Positions 32,561 through 43,252 are shown, counted from the stretch's first letter. The stretch: 64,000 bases of DNA from Globisporangium splendens (GCA_006386115.1 VFIW01000040.1:310001-374000), one strand, 5' to 3'. Notes: a model not told the origin generated them from the letters alone. Numbers and translations are program-made.

Positions 32561-32989
32561 AGTGCACACTACCTACACCACTATGAAGTCAAACTGGAAG
32601 TCTTCGGAGATAGCCAAATGATTATCGCATCTCAGAACGGGTTCTCCTCAATACGCCAGACCAAGTTGCAGCCACTGGCAGTTCGGGTAAATCAAATCGT
32701 CGCCAACTTTGCGTGGACCTCCTGGAATCACACAAAACGAGAACAAAACAAGATGGCCGATCTTCTCGCCAACATGGCAATGAACTCCAAGAGTACGAAG
32801 ATACTCACCGACGAATCGCGGGGAAATGATCAAGTTCTTATGTCCCAAGTCGCAGCTCTACTCGACAATGATATCGGTGCCACACCGTCAAAACTTAGAA
32901 ACACCTCACTGTCAGCAGTGTTAATGAGACTCAGGAATTCTTAAACTGTATGTGAGAGTGAAGGTAATTCTATTTAACTTGTGATCTAC
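32561..32989 (+). mobile_element. LINE (L4): 3' fragment
   Basis: Codes the last ~128 residues of the LINE ORF2 RNase H region, stop at 32944, then a short tail reading GTGAGAGTGAAGG and on to GTGATCTAC, where the gypsy element enters. It is the truncated partner of a tail-to-tail LINE pair whose other half (L5) lies right of the gypsy element. Confidence 0.85.
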
Positions 32990-33417
32990 TGTAAGGACCA
33001 GATGTATACGGTCCAGCTGCTAAGTGCGACAGGTATGTCGCCAGAAAAAGAAGTATATACATAGTATACAAAAGTCTATATAAACTCTAGGTAAGGCATA
33101 TATGAGGCCAGTGTGAGGCCAGTAAGAACCCATTGAAGTAGTGAATTAGTTGAAGAACAATGCAAAGAAAAGAAAAAAATCCAGTAAGAGAAAAAGGAGA
33201 AAAAGAGGCGTAGGACACTAGGAGAAGTAAGAGGGAGCCCCTAGGGTAGCCCAGAGTAGCTAGCTGCGCGAGCAGCGCATTCTAACTCACTTCTCAATCT
33301 ACTCTCCAACTGCCAAGCGCCAATCCAGACCAGACCAACCCTCCTATCTTCCTTCCTCTCGTTAAGTGCGCACCTCGTTAAGTTCGTCTCCGGAAAAGTA
33401 CGACCCCAGTCCTTACA
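32990..33417 (+). repeat. gypsy 5' LTR
   Basis: 428 bp, TGTAAGGACC to AGTCCTTACA (10-bp near-palindromic ends). It holds TATATAAAC-like words. A candidate primer-binding site starting TGGTAGCAC follows at 33420; I could not assign the tRNA. Confidence 0.95.
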
Positions 33418-33708
33418 AGTGGTAGCACTTGTTGGTCCTGCTCAGCCCTCGCCTCTCGGTCTTGGTTCCTTGTCCCTTTGAAAGTCTCCGTCGGTTCCGT
33501 CCGGTAGAGTTTTGCTTGTCCCGACTGCGTGCTGCAACCCGCATCACATCGAGAGCTCCTAGCCGGGTGTTGAGTGGTCTAGTGCCTTTGTGTCTGTCCC
33601 TACCGGCTGCCAAGGGAGGATAACGTCTCGATAGCGGTTTAAAGTTGCTGGCTAAACGGTCTGTGGTTGCAAAAGCTCACTGTTGATAGAGCCTGGATAG
33701 AGCCGTGG

Positions 33709-34092
33709 ATGCCACGAAAGAAGACTCCCGCCGTCGATCGCTACACCTTCGCTCAGCCTCTCTCTGCTCTCTATTCCGACAATCCCGCCGTCGACAAACT
33801 CCGTGCAAACCTCTACGCTACGAATAAGAAGCTCTCAGGTCAACTCATCGCCCTTCGCAACACAATCCCGGTTGCTGACGACTCGGACGCTCGTAATTAC
33901 GTCCACGAGATCGTCGTAAGGGCCCAAGTCCACGTAAGCGACCTCCAGTCCATCCTTGGCATCTTCACTGATCGCAAGGTCAAAGAGCACAAGAAGACGA
34001 GAGAGCAGAAGGCCAGAGAACGTGCTGAGTTGAAGCGCAAGGCCCAAGACTCCCAGGAAGCCAAGAAGAAGCGTAAGAAGACCCTACAGTAG
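33709..34092 (+). CDS. gypsy accessory ORF upstream of gag, unknown function
   Basis: 127 residues from the first ATG of the frame (33709) to TAG 34092, ending 47 nt before gag. The N-terminal and middle parts look helical. The last ~35 residues are strongly charged, ending KKKRKKTLQ, like a nuclear or nucleic-acid-binding tail. I recognise no family. An extra frame between the primer-binding site and gag is unusual for Ty3/gypsy. It could be a structural cofactor or a detached N-terminal Gag part. Confidence 0.7.
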   Translation: MPRKKTPAVDRYTFAQPLSALYSDNPAVDKLRANLYATNKKLSGQLIALRNTIPVADDSDARNYVHEIVVRAQVHVSDLQSILGIFTDRKVKEHKKTREQKARERAELKRKAQDSQEAKKKRKKTLQ

Positions 34093-34139
34093 CTCTTCCT
34101 TAAGTTTAAATCAGAACTTTTGCCTTTTAGCTAAGTACG

Positions 34140-35135
34140 ATGTCCTCCAAGTCCTCCACGTCCACAAATGCCGATATGAACACTCTCCTGACCCAGATGA
34201 CTCGGCTGACGACTCGCAGCCAGGATCTACTCGACCGGCTCTGTGCCAGACCCATAGAGTACAAAGTCGAAGGTATCAACATGCCGCAGTACCAAGGGAA
34301 GATCGGAGAGTCCGTGGAGTTGTACTTTGACCAAGCCATTCGCTACATGGAGGCAAAGGGCGTTCAGTGGCAGAATCAAGAAGAAGAGAAGCGTGTATTG
34401 GCTTTGCTTTCAGCCAATCTCAAGGGCGCCGCCGCTGCGTGGTTCATGGTGAACAAGGACAGCATCAAGGATGTGCAGACATTCATGCAGCGTTTGCATG
34501 CAGAGCTCACGCCGGTGGACTTGCAAGAACGCTTGCGCGATCACCTATATCAGCTCAAGCAGCACGAATGCAAGAACTTAGAAGAGTACTTGTGGAAGTT
34601 CCGCCAGCTCATCATGCAAGTCAAGAGCATGGATGAACTCAACAAGATCACGTACTTTGGGCGCGGATTGCGCAGAGAAATCAGGGAAGAAGTACAGTAC
34701 TGCCGTTGCGATTCACTTTCGCAGGCTATGTCCAAAGCATTGCAATATGATCGAGCTCATGACCTTGACCATCGCCGACAACGTCGTTCGCAGACTCTGC
34801 CCACGTACATGGATCAAAGAACGCCGACGCCAGCTGAGCCAGACACTGCCGATCCAATGGAAATCGACCATGCTCGTCCATTTCAACATCGTAATCGCTT
34901 CCAACAACGCCGTGAGTGGAAGCCGAAGTGCCGCTACTGTAAGGAGATTGGCCACACCATTGAGCAGTGTTATAAGAAGAAGAACCGTGACCACAGTCGA
35001 CCTCGCCGTAACAATGGACGAAACAACTTTCAGCGAACTGCCTTGAACTACTTCGAAGATATGCCGGCAGAAGAAGAAGATGAAGAAGAAGAGATCTCAA
35101 TGATGCGTCACGAACTTGGATCAGCTCCAACTTGA
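34140..35135 (+). CDS. gag: gypsy Gag
   Basis: 331 residues. Retrotransposon Gag capsid-type core (ELYFDQAIRYMEAKG through LTPVDLQERLRDHLYQLKQ and NLEEYLWKFRQLIMQVKSM), then a basic linker, then one CCHC knuckle CRYCKEIGHTIEQC near residue 265, and an acidic tail. The stop at 35133-35135 overlaps the pol frame by about 30 nt. Confidence 0.93.
   Translation: MSSKSSTSTNADMNTLLTQMTRLTTRSQDLLDRLCARPIEYKVEGINMPQYQGKIGESVELYFDQAIRYMEAKGVQWQNQEEEKRVLALLSANLKGAAAAWFMVNKDSIKDVQTFMQRLHAELTPVDLQERLRDHLYQLKQHECKNLEEYLWKFRQLIMQVKSMDELNKITYFGRGLRREIREEVQYCRCDSLSQAMSKALQYDRAHDLDHRRQRRSQTLPTYMDQRTPTPAEPDTADPMEIDHARPFQHRNRFQQRREWKPKCRYCKEIGHTIEQCYKKKNRDHSRPRRNNGRNNFQRTALNYFEDMPAEEEDEEEEISMMRHELGSAPT
35104..35132 (+). 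promoter_or_regulatory. gypsy gag-pol overlap with candidate +1 frameshift site
   Basis: The pol frame is +1 to gag and opens only after a TGA at 35101-35103, so the shift must occur in this stretch. In the gag frame it contains CTT GGA T (35115-35121), close to the Ty1 +1 heptamer CTT AGG C; a tRNA-Leu slip from CTT to TTG would enter pol. Inferred from the sequence only. Confidence 0.5.
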
Positions 35136-38100
35136 CAACTACTCTGGCAGAGATCTCGTGGTAAAGCAAGGCACCTGTGAAGGTGACATTGCCACCATCA
35201 TGCTCGACTCCGGTACTACGTGCAATGTCGTCAAACCCGGTTTCTTGAAGCAAGTCACGAACAAAGCTACGATCCAAGTCACTCGTTTTGATGGGACGAA
35301 CACCGTGAAGAAGAAGGTGAACAAAGGCTTTGTGAATGTTGCGTTTGGAGAACGTACGTTCCGCAATGTGCCAGTAATTGAATGGCCAATGAACAACACC
35401 CATGACGTTATCTTGGGGAAGCCATGGTTCACTAAGTATCAGCCTCTCATCAATTGGCGAACGCATGATGTCGAGATTCCGGACACTGAAAGAAAACTCA
35501 TGGAACGTGTCACCGTGTCCTTTGCAGAATTCAACAAAAAGTTGAAATGTTCGCAGTACGAAGAAGTGTACCGCATCAAGATCAACAGTATGGCTAAGCA
35601 AGAAGCCAAACACATCGTTATTGATCCTCGCGTTGAGCAGCTATTGAACGAGTACTCGGATGTATTTCCCGAGAAGTTGCCGAATGAACTACCGCCGAAT
35701 CGTCGCGTCGAGTTCGAAATGAACATGAAGGCTGACGCCCAGCCGAGCAATAGACCTCCGTTTCGTCTTTCACAGACAGAGCAAGAAGCTCTGCGTGCTT
35801 TTGTCGAAGAAAACCTGGCAAAGCAATGGATCGAAGTCTCCGACTCACCTTGGGTCTCGAACATTTTTGGGATCCCGAAGAAGGATCTAAAGACTGGCGA
35901 AGCGCCATCTCGAGCCGAATGGATCCAATCCGGAAATTCGTCAATTCCTATTCGGTGGGTGATCGATTATCGCCATGTGAACACACAAACGATTGTGCCG
36001 AAGATACCGTTGCCGCGGATTGATGAACTGTTTGACAGAATGGTCAGCAACAAGTATTTTACTGTGATTGATCTCGCACAAGGTTATCATCAAATGCGCG
36101 TGCATCCCAACTCAGCCAAGTACACTGCATTCCGCACGCAAGATGAGACTTACCAATGGTGTGTTGCACCTATGGGACTTGCTGGAATGCCTGGGGTTTG
36201 GTCCAGGTTGATGCGTGTACTGTTTGGCAAGTTTCCGTTCGTTGTGGTTTACTTAGACGACATCTGTGTGTTCTCAGCTACGTTGGAGGAGCATCTGAGG
36301 TACCTGGAGATATTGTTCAAGGTACTCCGTGAAGAAAAGTTGTATGCACATCGCGCCAAGTGTAAGTTTGCTGTACAAGAAGTCAGTTTTCTTGGTCACA
36401 CAGTCTCTAAGAATGGTCTTGCTGTTGACAAACTGAAGACGACAGCCATCGAAAATTGGCCAACTCCGACGACAGTGAAAGAACTGCAAAGTTTTCTTGG
36501 ACTTGCAGGTTACTACCGCCGATTCATCTATCAGTTTGCACACATTGTATTGCCGCTAAGTCAGCTAATCAAGAAAGATTCAGTATGGACTTGGGGTGAT
36601 GATCAAGATCATGCTTATGCGCAACTCAAGCATGCGTTGCAGACTGCTCCAGTGTTGAAGCTCGCAGATTTCTCCAAGCCGTTCATCTTAACAACTGATG
36701 CATCTGGCGAATGTGTTGGTGGTGTTCTATCGCAGTTCCACGACGGACATGATCATCCAATTGCGTTCTACTCGAAGAAGCTTGGTCCGCATGAGATCAA
36801 CTGGCCCATTCATGAGAAAGAGCTGTTTGCAATCAAGATGGGCCTCGAGAAGTGGCGTCATTACCTCTATGGTCGTGAATTTGACATCTACACCGACAAC
36901 AGTGCGTGTTCGTGGTTGCTAAAGCATCCGAAAGTTTCGGCGAAACTTGCGCGGAATTTGACGTTCTTCGCGCAGTTTACATTCACGATCCATCATGTCA
37001 ATGGGAAGTTGAACGTAGTTGCTGATGCATTATCTCGTCGACCTGGCGATGACGACTCTAATCTCGCTCAGATGAAGTTCCACCGCTGTGATCAAGCGTG
37101 TGTATCTCGTGGATCGCGTTTCCGCACTTGTTCTTCTGACTCCTCGGATCCAGCTCTGCCGGGGGAGGAGGCTATGTTCCAAGTTCATGCTGTGGTTGGA
37201 TTCGCTGAATCTCGTGTCGATCTGGCTCCGGAAGCAAAGAAAGAGTTTCAGCAAGGGTACCTAGCTGATCCAGAGTTCAAAGCAGTTTGGTCTGATGAAG
37301 ACAACAAATCGAACTTTACGAAAACCGACGAGTTGCTCTTCGTTAAGTCCTCGAACAAAATGAAGCGACTCTGCGTCCCAGACAATGACCGCTTGCGCAC
37401 ACGAATCATTTCCGAGTACCACGACTCGCCAATTGCCGCGTATCCCGGCAGCCGCCGTACTTTCCTGCGTACCGCTCAATGGTACTATTGGAAAACGATG
37501 CAACAAGACGTGAAAGAGTATGTAAAGACTTGTGAAACGTGCACTCGTTGGAAGCATGATAGTCAGCGCAAGAATGGACGTCTGATGCCAATTCCGATTC
37601 CTGAACAATGTTGGCAAGTGGTGTCAATGGACTTCATCACTTGCTTACCTCTGTCAGAAGGTTACGATGCAATCCTGACAGTTGTTGACAAGCTCTCGAA
37701 GCGAGCGAAGTATGCGCCGACTCACTCCAAGGACGGTGCTCCCGATGTAGCTAAAGTGTTCTTCGACACAATTGTACGTCATCACGGCTTGCCGGAAGTC
37801 GTCATCAGTGATCGTGATAGCAAGTTTACTTCGAAGTTCTGGACTTCTTTGATGAAGCTTATGGGTATCAAACTCAGTATGACAACATCGCACCGACCTC
37901 AAGCAGATGGTCAGACCGAACGTCAGAACTTGGTTGTAGAAGATGCGCTAAGGTGTATGATCTCGTATCAAGGAACCGACTGGGTTCAGCACCTTGGAAT
38001 GATCGAATACGCGCACGCAACCTTGATCAGTGCCTCGACAGGATTCTCTCCCTTCGAGATCGATACAGGACGTAAAGAGCGAAACGTTTGGGAACAGACA

Positions 38101-38748
38101 ATCAACTCGAAAGCAGAAGAAAGAGGCATTGCAGAGTACGCAAAGATCTTTGCCGAGGAACGGCAGAAGATAGTGGAACTTGCCCGCAAGAACATGATAA
38201 AGGCGCAAGAAACGCAGAAGAAATACTGTGGCCGCAAATGCCGTGTCCATCAAGTTGAGTTCAAAGCAGGCGACCTTGTGATGCTAGATACTAGTCGAGT
38301 ATCGCTGAAACATGCTGCAAGCGAAACAGATATGAAACGTGCCAAGTTCGCTGCAAGAAAAATTGGTCCCTTGGAGATCATTCGAATGATAAACCCGAAT
38401 GTTGCAAAGTTGAAACTTCCTGCCCACATGATGCGAATCGACCCAACGTTCAACGTGGATGTTCTCTCGCACTACGTGCCAACGCCAGACAAGTTTCTGA
38501 GTCGTCCCATTCCAAAGTCGTCGAAGTTCGTCATGGATGATTCAGCGAACGATCTTCAGATCGTGGAGAAGTTGCTGAAGAAACGTCAGTTCAATCGACA
38601 GCCAGAATGGCTTGTCCAGTGGCATGGTGAGACGGAACCCGAAGCCACATGGGAAAGAGAACGAGACATCCGTCATGTTGCCCACTGGACCGAACTCGTT
38701 GCCGACTTCAAAGAACGACAACGAGAACTCAAATCGAGGAGGATGTAA
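35116..38748 (+). CDS. pol: gypsy Pol: protease, RT, RNase H, integrase, chromodomain
   Basis: Intact 1210-codon frame with no ATG at its head, consistent with expression by frameshifting from gag. Domains: protease IMLDSGTTCNVV (about 28-39); RT with QGYHQMRV and YLDDICVFS (about 380); RNase H LTTDASGECVGGVLSQ (about 525); integrase zinc finger (about 770-800, ending CETC) and core with MDFITCLP, ISDRDSKFTS and DGQTERQN (about 838-931); C-terminal chromodomain (about 1143-1200, VEKLLKKRQ, PEWLVQWHG, TWERERDI). Chromodomains bind modified histone tails and guide integration in chromoviruses. The TAA stop overlaps the first bases of the 3' LTR. GAGGAGGA just before the LTR is the likely polypurine tract. 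Confidence 0.96.
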   Translation: MDQLQLDNYSGRDLVVKQGTCEGDIATIMLDSGTTCNVVKPGFLKQVTNKATIQVTRFDGTNTVKKKVNKGFVNVAFGERTFRNVPVIEWPMNNTHDVILGKPWFTKYQPLINWRTHDVEIPDTERKLMERVTVSFAEFNKKLKCSQYEEVYRIKINSMAKQEAKHIVIDPRVEQLLNEYSDVFPEKLPNELPPNRRVEFEMNMKADAQPSNRPPFRLSQTEQEALRAFVEENLAKQWIEVSDSPWVSNIFGIPKKDLKTGEAPSRAEWIQSGNSSIPIRWVIDYRHVNTQTIVPKIPLPRIDELFDRMVSNKYFTVIDLAQGYHQMRVHPNSAKYTAFRTQDETYQWCVAPMGLAGMPGVWSRLMRVLFGKFPFVVVYLDDICVFSATLEEHLRYLEILFKVLREEKLYAHRAKCKFAVQEVSFLGHTVSKNGLAVDKLKTTAIENWPTPTTVKELQSFLGLAGYYRRFIYQFAHIVLPLSQLIKKDSVWTWGDDQDHAYAQLKHALQTAPVLKLADFSKPFILTTDASGECVGGVLSQFHDGHDHPIAFYSKKLGPHEINWPIHEKELFAIKMGLEKWRHYLYGREFDIYTDNSACSWLLKHPKVSAKLARNLTFFAQFTFTIHHVNGKLNVVADALSRRPGDDDSNLAQMKFHRCDQACVSRGSRFRTCSSDSSDPALPGEEAMFQVHAVVGFAESRVDLAPEAKKEFQQGYLADPEFKAVWSDEDNKSNFTKTDELLFVKSSNKMKRLCVPDNDRLRTRIISEYHDSPIAAYPGSRRTFLRTAQWYYWKTMQQDVKEYVKTCETCTRWKHDSQRKNGRLMPIPIPEQCWQVVSMDFITCLPLSEGYDAILTVVDKLSKRAKYAPTHSKDGAPDVAKVFFDTIVRHHGLPEVVISDRDSKFTSKFWTSLMKLMGIKLSMTTSHRPQADGQTERQNLVVEDALRCMISYQGTDWVQHLGMIEYAHATLISASTGFSPFEIDTGRKERNVWEQTINSKAEERGIAEYAKIFAEERQKIVELARKNMIKAQETQKKYCGRKCRVHQVEFKAGDLVMLDTSRVSLKHAASETDMKRAKFAARKIGPLEIIRMINPNVAKLKLPAHMMRIDPTFNVDVLSHYVPTPDKFLSRPIPKSSKFVMDDSANDLQIVEKLLKKRQFNRQPEWLVQWHGETEPEATWERERDIRHVAHWTELVADFKERQRELKSRRM

Positions 38749-39171
38749 GGACCAGATGTATACGGTCCAGCTGCTAAGTGCGACAGGTATGTCGCCAGAA
38801 AAAGAAGTATATACATAGTATACAAAAGTCTATATAAACTCTAGGTAAGGCATATATGAGGCCAGTGTGAGGCCAGTAAGAACCCATTGAAGTAGTGAAT
38901 TAGTTGAAGAACAATGCAAAGAAAAGAAAAAAATCCAGTAAGAGAAAAAGGAGAAAAAGAGGCGTAGGACACTAGGAGAAGTAAGAGGGAGCCCCTAGGG
39001 TAGCCCAGAGTAGCTAGCTGCGCGAGCAGCGCATTCTAACTCACTTCTCAATCTACTCTCCAACTGCCAAGCGCCCATCCAGACCAGACCAACCCTCCTA
39101 TCTTCCTTCCTCTCGTTAAGTGCGCACCTCGTTAAGTTCGTCTCCGGAAAAGTACGACCCCAGTCTTTACA
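38744..39171 (+). repeat. gypsy 3' LTR
   Basis: 428 bp, two substitutions from the 5' LTR, ending AGTCTTTACA and followed by TCTAC. Confidence 0.95.
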
Positions 39172-40197
39172 TCTACATACAGTTTAAGAATTCCTGAGTC
39201 TCATTAACACTGCTCACATCATTCTCCATTTTTCCCAGTAGAGCTCAAGCGGTCCAGTTCCAGCCTCAGCGGTCCAGTTTGGACCGGCCCATCCCAGGGA
39301 GAGAATCCCTCCTTCTTGGTGGCCCTGGGGTGGTGAGGAATGGAATGCACGATCACTATGAGCACGACTACGGACCCTATGTCGTGGTCAATCCGCCATG
39401 AAGCACAACTGCGACGCCCACCAGGACGCCGCACTATTACCCGCTGTCTGCGACCACCATACCGCGCAGCACAAGACCCCCCGCTGTCTGCGGTCACCAC
39501 ACCGCGCAGCACAAGACCCCCGTAACAGAGCCTACCGGCTCTGTGACTCGAGACGTGATCGAAGCATCGAAGCGCGACGTTCACCAGTGCAAGTGAGGCT
39601 GACAAAGCACAGCCAAAACGTACAACAACGAACAAAGCCATTTGCAAAATGGCACACGAAGAAACTACAAATGTCAGAAAAACTAGAAAATTACGAAAAA
39701 CCTGGACGCATGTGTGAAAATGCTTGTGTTACGGCAGGATATGATAGCTGATAACCCACCATTTCTCTTCCCCGGGAATCTTAAACTCTAAGTTCAATAG
39801 ATTCTTTATCATCATCATCACACCCAGGAGTGAGGTGTTTCTAAGTTTTGACGGTGTGGCATTGATATCATTGTCGAGTAGAGCTGCGACTTGGGACATA
39901 AGAACTTGATCGTTTCCCCGCGATTCACGGTGAGTATCTTCGCACTCTTGGAGTTCATTGCCATGTTGGCGAGAAGATCGGCCATCTTGTTTTGTTCTCG
40001 TTTTGTGTGATTCCAGGAGGTCCACGCAAAGTTGGCGATGATTTGATTTATCCGAACTGCCAGTGGTTGCTACTTGGTCTGGCGTATTGAGGAGAACCCG
40101 TTCTGGGCTGCGATGATCATTTGGCTGTCTCCGAAGACTTCCAGATTGACTTCATAGTGCTGCAGGTAGTGTGCACGTGTGCTTGGCCATCATGCTT
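39172..40197 (-). mobile_element. LINE (L5): 3' fragment split by element A copy 6
   Basis: LINE ORF2 3' sequence at 39172-39220 (CTACATACAGTTTAAGAATTCC) and 39820-40197, reverse strand, facing L4 tail to tail before the gypsy insertion. Frames are broken by small deletions. At 40180-40200 it ends in GTGTGCTTGGCCATCATGCTTTACTC, the complement of the flank left of L4. Confidence 0.8.
39221..39819 (+). mobile_element. Element A copy 6, inserted in LINE L5
   Basis: Full-length, two internal repeat units, tail TTTATC plus several ATC. It interrupts the LINE 3' coding end. The flanks (CTGCTCACATC and ACACCCAGGAGTGAGG) do not show a clear duplication, so bases were altered at the junction. Confidence 0.87.
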
Positions 40198-40205
40198 TAC
40201 TCGCT

Positions 40206-40785
40206 GATGGATAAAGAATCTATTGAACTTAGAGTTAAATTCCTGGGGAAGAGAAATGGTGGGTTCTCAGCTATCAATATCATGCCGTAACACAAGCATT
40301 TCACACGTCCGGGTTTTCGTCATTTTCTAGTTTTTCGAATTTGTAGTTCTTGTGTGCCATTTTGTAAATGCTTGATCGTTGTTGTTACGTTGGGCTGTGC
40401 TTTGTCAGCCTCCTTGCACTGGTGAACGTCGCGCTTCGATGCTTCGATCACGTCTCGAGTCACAGAGCCGGTGGGCTCTATTAAGGGGGTCTTGTGCTGC
40501 GCGGTGTGGTGGCCGCAATCAGCGGGGGGTCTTGTGCTGCGCGGTGTGGTGGTCGCAGACAGCGGGTAATAGTGCGGCGTCCTGGTGGTCGTCGCAGTTG
40601 TGCTTCATGGCGGATTGACCACGACATAGGGTCCGTAGTCGTGCTCATAGTGATCGTGCATTCCATTCCTCACCACCCCAGGGCCTCCAAGAAGGAGGGA
40701 TTCTCTCCCTGGGATGGGCCGGTCCAAACTGGACCGCTGAGGCTGGAACTGGACCGCTTGAGCTCTACTGGGAAAAATGGAGAAT
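40206..40785 (-). mobile_element. Element A copy 7, 3' half with many small deletions
   Basis: Reverse orientation, two internal repeat units. The 5' junction is TTCTTTTCTCTTGCT (OYE-block flank). The 3' flank is the same LINE-side sequence as copy 5, in inverse order, so copies 5 and 7 bound mirror-image junctions. From about 40230 to 40430 it lacks many single bases or short runs compared with all other copies, while the rest is normal. Confidence 0.85.
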
Positions 40786-40970
40786 GTTCTTTTCTCTTGC
40801 TGGTTCTCGCTCTTCACAACGAATATACAGTGCAGCCTTGATTACAAATACAGGCGTCACAAGCGAAATGATGCTCCAAACAAAACAGTGCAAAAACATG
40901 AAGTCGAGAGCACATTAGCGTCTATTCATACGAAGGAATCTGCACAGCGGGTGCTCCAGTTTCTATCCGC

Positions 40971-42098
40971 TCACTGTTTCGCAGTCGTGTCGTACACTGG
41001 GAACGTGCTGTACCCTGCTGGACCCATCTTGGCGTCCCAGTAGTACTCGTATTCAATTTCCGGGTTCAGCGGCCAGTCATTCTGGAAACGCTCAGCCAAG
41101 TCCGGGTTCGACATGTACAAGCGACCGAAGCCCACGAGATCAGCACTGCCGCTGCGGATCACACCTTCCGCGGTGTCGCGCGTGTAGCTGTTGTTGGCCA
41201 TGACGAGTCCCTTGAACGCGGTCTTGGCGTCGAACGCCGAGAGCAGACGACTCTTGTCCGTGTAACCAAAGCCAAAACCGTCGAGCATCGCCAAGTACGC
41301 CAGTCCGTGGTGGCTCAGCTGCTCCATCGCGTAGGTGAACACTTCGGCATTGTCTTCGCTGCCCATGCCGCCAAACACGCCGTTTGGTGCCAGACGCACA
41401 CCGATGCGGTCGGCTGGCCACACGGTCTTGATGGCCTCGACGACTTCGAGCAAGAAGCGCGTGCGGTTCTCGACCGAGCCGCCGTACTTGTCCGTTCGCT
41501 TGTTGGTGCTCGATTGCAAGAACTGGTCGATCAGGTATCCGTTGGCACCGTGGATCTCGACGCCGTCAAAGCCCACTTGCTTGGCGCGTTCGGCGCATCG
41601 ACGGTAGTCCTCGACGACACCCGCGATCTCGTCGGTCTCCAGCGCGCGCGCTGGCTCGAACGGCACGCTCTCACCCTTGTTGTTTCTCGTGTGGCCACCC
41701 TCGTAGCACGTGGCCGAGGCCGACACGACGTCGCCCTTCGAGTTGAGCGACGGGTGCGCCTGGCGACCCGTATGCCAGAGTTGCAGGAAGATCTTGCCGT
41801 CGCGCGCGTGTACCCGCTCCACGACCTTGCGCCAGCCTTCTGCTTGCTCGTCGTTGTAGAGCGCCGGCGCGCCATACCAGCCGAACGCTTGCTCCGAGAT
41901 CGCTGTGGCTTCCGAGATGATCAGGCCCGCACCGGCACGCTGCTCGTAGTACACGGCGTTGAGCTCGCTGGGCACACGCGTGTGGATGTCCGAGCGCGCT
42001 CGGGTGAGTGGGCCGTAGACGACGCGGTTCTTGAGAGTGAGACCCTCGCCGATCTGCAGTGGCATGAAGAGCTTGTAGTCCTTGGTGACGGCGACCAT
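40971..42098 (-). CDS. Old yellow enzyme family oxidoreductase, group a (a5)
   Basis: A 375-residue OYE, protein the same as a1; start ATG 42098. Left arm of U3, divergent to a6. Its 3' flank keeps the longer native sequence (40786-40970) that also follows a2, a4 and a6, before meeting element A copy 7. Confidence 0.93.
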   Translation of the reverse strand: MVAVTKDYKLFMPLQIGEGLTLKNRVVYGPLTRARSDIHTRVPSELNAVYYEQRAGAGLIISEATAISEQAFGWYGAPALYNDEQAEGWRKVVERVHARDGKIFLQLWHTGRQAHPSLNSKGDVVSASATCYEGGHTRNNKGESVPFEPARALETDEIAGVVEDYRRCAERAKQVGFDGVEIHGANGYLIDQFLQSSTNKRTDKYGGSVENRTRFLLEVVEAIKTVWPADRIGVRLAPNGVFGGMGSEDNAEVFTYAMEQLSHHGLAYLAMLDGFGFGYTDKSRLLSAFDAKTAFKGLVMANNSYTRDTAEGVIRSGSADLVGFGRLYMSNPDLAERFQNDWPLNPEIEYEYYWDAKMGPAGYSTFPVYDTTAKQ

Positions 42099-43252
42099 CG
42101 TTGGCGGTAGTGAGAGTGAGTCTGTGGTGGTGGTTGGTGTTGCTGCGACGTGGGAAATGCGCGAATGACGAGCTATGGGCAAGGGTCAGTGCGTGGCTTG
42201 TGGTTGCGCTTCGATGGCTGGTACGAGTTGCGTTTCCTCCAGGATGGCGGGACATTGCCATCTTCTTCTAAAGCACCACGCAAATGGGTTTACTCGTGGA
42301 AACTGCTGATGCAATCACAAGTTGAATGTCTGTCGCTCTCGTCCAATGAGACGGCCGGATTCCAGGTCGGCCGCGCCGTGATTGGCTCACGCCGTTTCAC
42401 ATGAGACCATGATGATGCAGTCGAACCTGACATTCACGCGTTGACGCAGTCTCTCTGTGACGTGTGAGCAGGATCGCTTTTTCCGGATGCTGTAGAAAGG
42501 ACAGCTGGGTTATCTTGTCTCATCTCCACCACCCGCGATTGCTTCAAGCTCTTGCTCGTTCGTGCCGTAGGCGCTTTCGAACCAGATTCAACCAGCACAC
42601 CATTGCAGTGAACAATTCCTGCGAAAGAAAGTCAATGGTCAGACGCAAGTGATTTAACAGGCGTAACTATCGACATTGTGGTTTATTTTGTGATGTATTA
42701 CAGATGGTCAACCAGACGTAGTTTGCTTTTCTTTGTTTTGCTTTTTTGAAATGAGACGAAAGGACAGACTAGATCTCGTGTGCATTTTAGACTGGAACTT
42801 CATGCTTGCTGGGGGGGGAAGCAGTACCTATAGCTATTTAGTTGAACTACTGTGCCACGTACTCGAAGCACATGGGTAGAATCGCCATTAGCTTGCTTGG
42901 CTCATCGCGTTCTCCTCCTTTTCCTTGTCCATGTGCTCGTTCTTTTCGTGCTTGAAATGTCAAATGCTGTGCATAGTCCCAAACAACAATCCGAAGAGCG
43001 ACTCGGATTTCCCACCAGCTTGGCCATGAGGTGCGCGATGATCTCGCAAGCTGGGGTTTGCCTTTTTCAACGACGCGTCACTATAGTATCAACGATTTGG
43101 AGCGTTCCAACTTCTGTGTTCGAGGCCAACACACGACGAGGACAAGAATCGCCCATGAACGGCGCATGAGTTTTGGGGTTGCTTGGTTGTTTCCGGCACC
43201 AACAAAGTAAGTTAGGAAGTTGTTTTTTCTTACCACCATGCCTCGGCCGAGT

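Larger units (their letters stand above)
32990..39171 (+). mobile_element. Ty3/gypsy retrotransposon (chromovirus type), complete and young
   Basis: LTR - accessory frame - gag - pol - LTR, 6.18 kb. Flanked by the 5-bp duplication TCTAC (32985-32989 and 39172-39176). I saw only two differences between the 428-bp LTRs (A/C near 33320 and C/T near the end), so insertion is recent. RT precedes integrase, and pol ends in a chromodomain. Inserted in the centre of a tail-to-tail LINE palindrome. Confidence 0.96.

Noticed and set aside
35116..38748. Gypsy pol as an endogenous retrovirus
   Set aside because: No envelope-like frame between pol and the 3' LTR; the chromodomain and layout are those of a Ty3/gypsy chromovirus-type retrotransposon.
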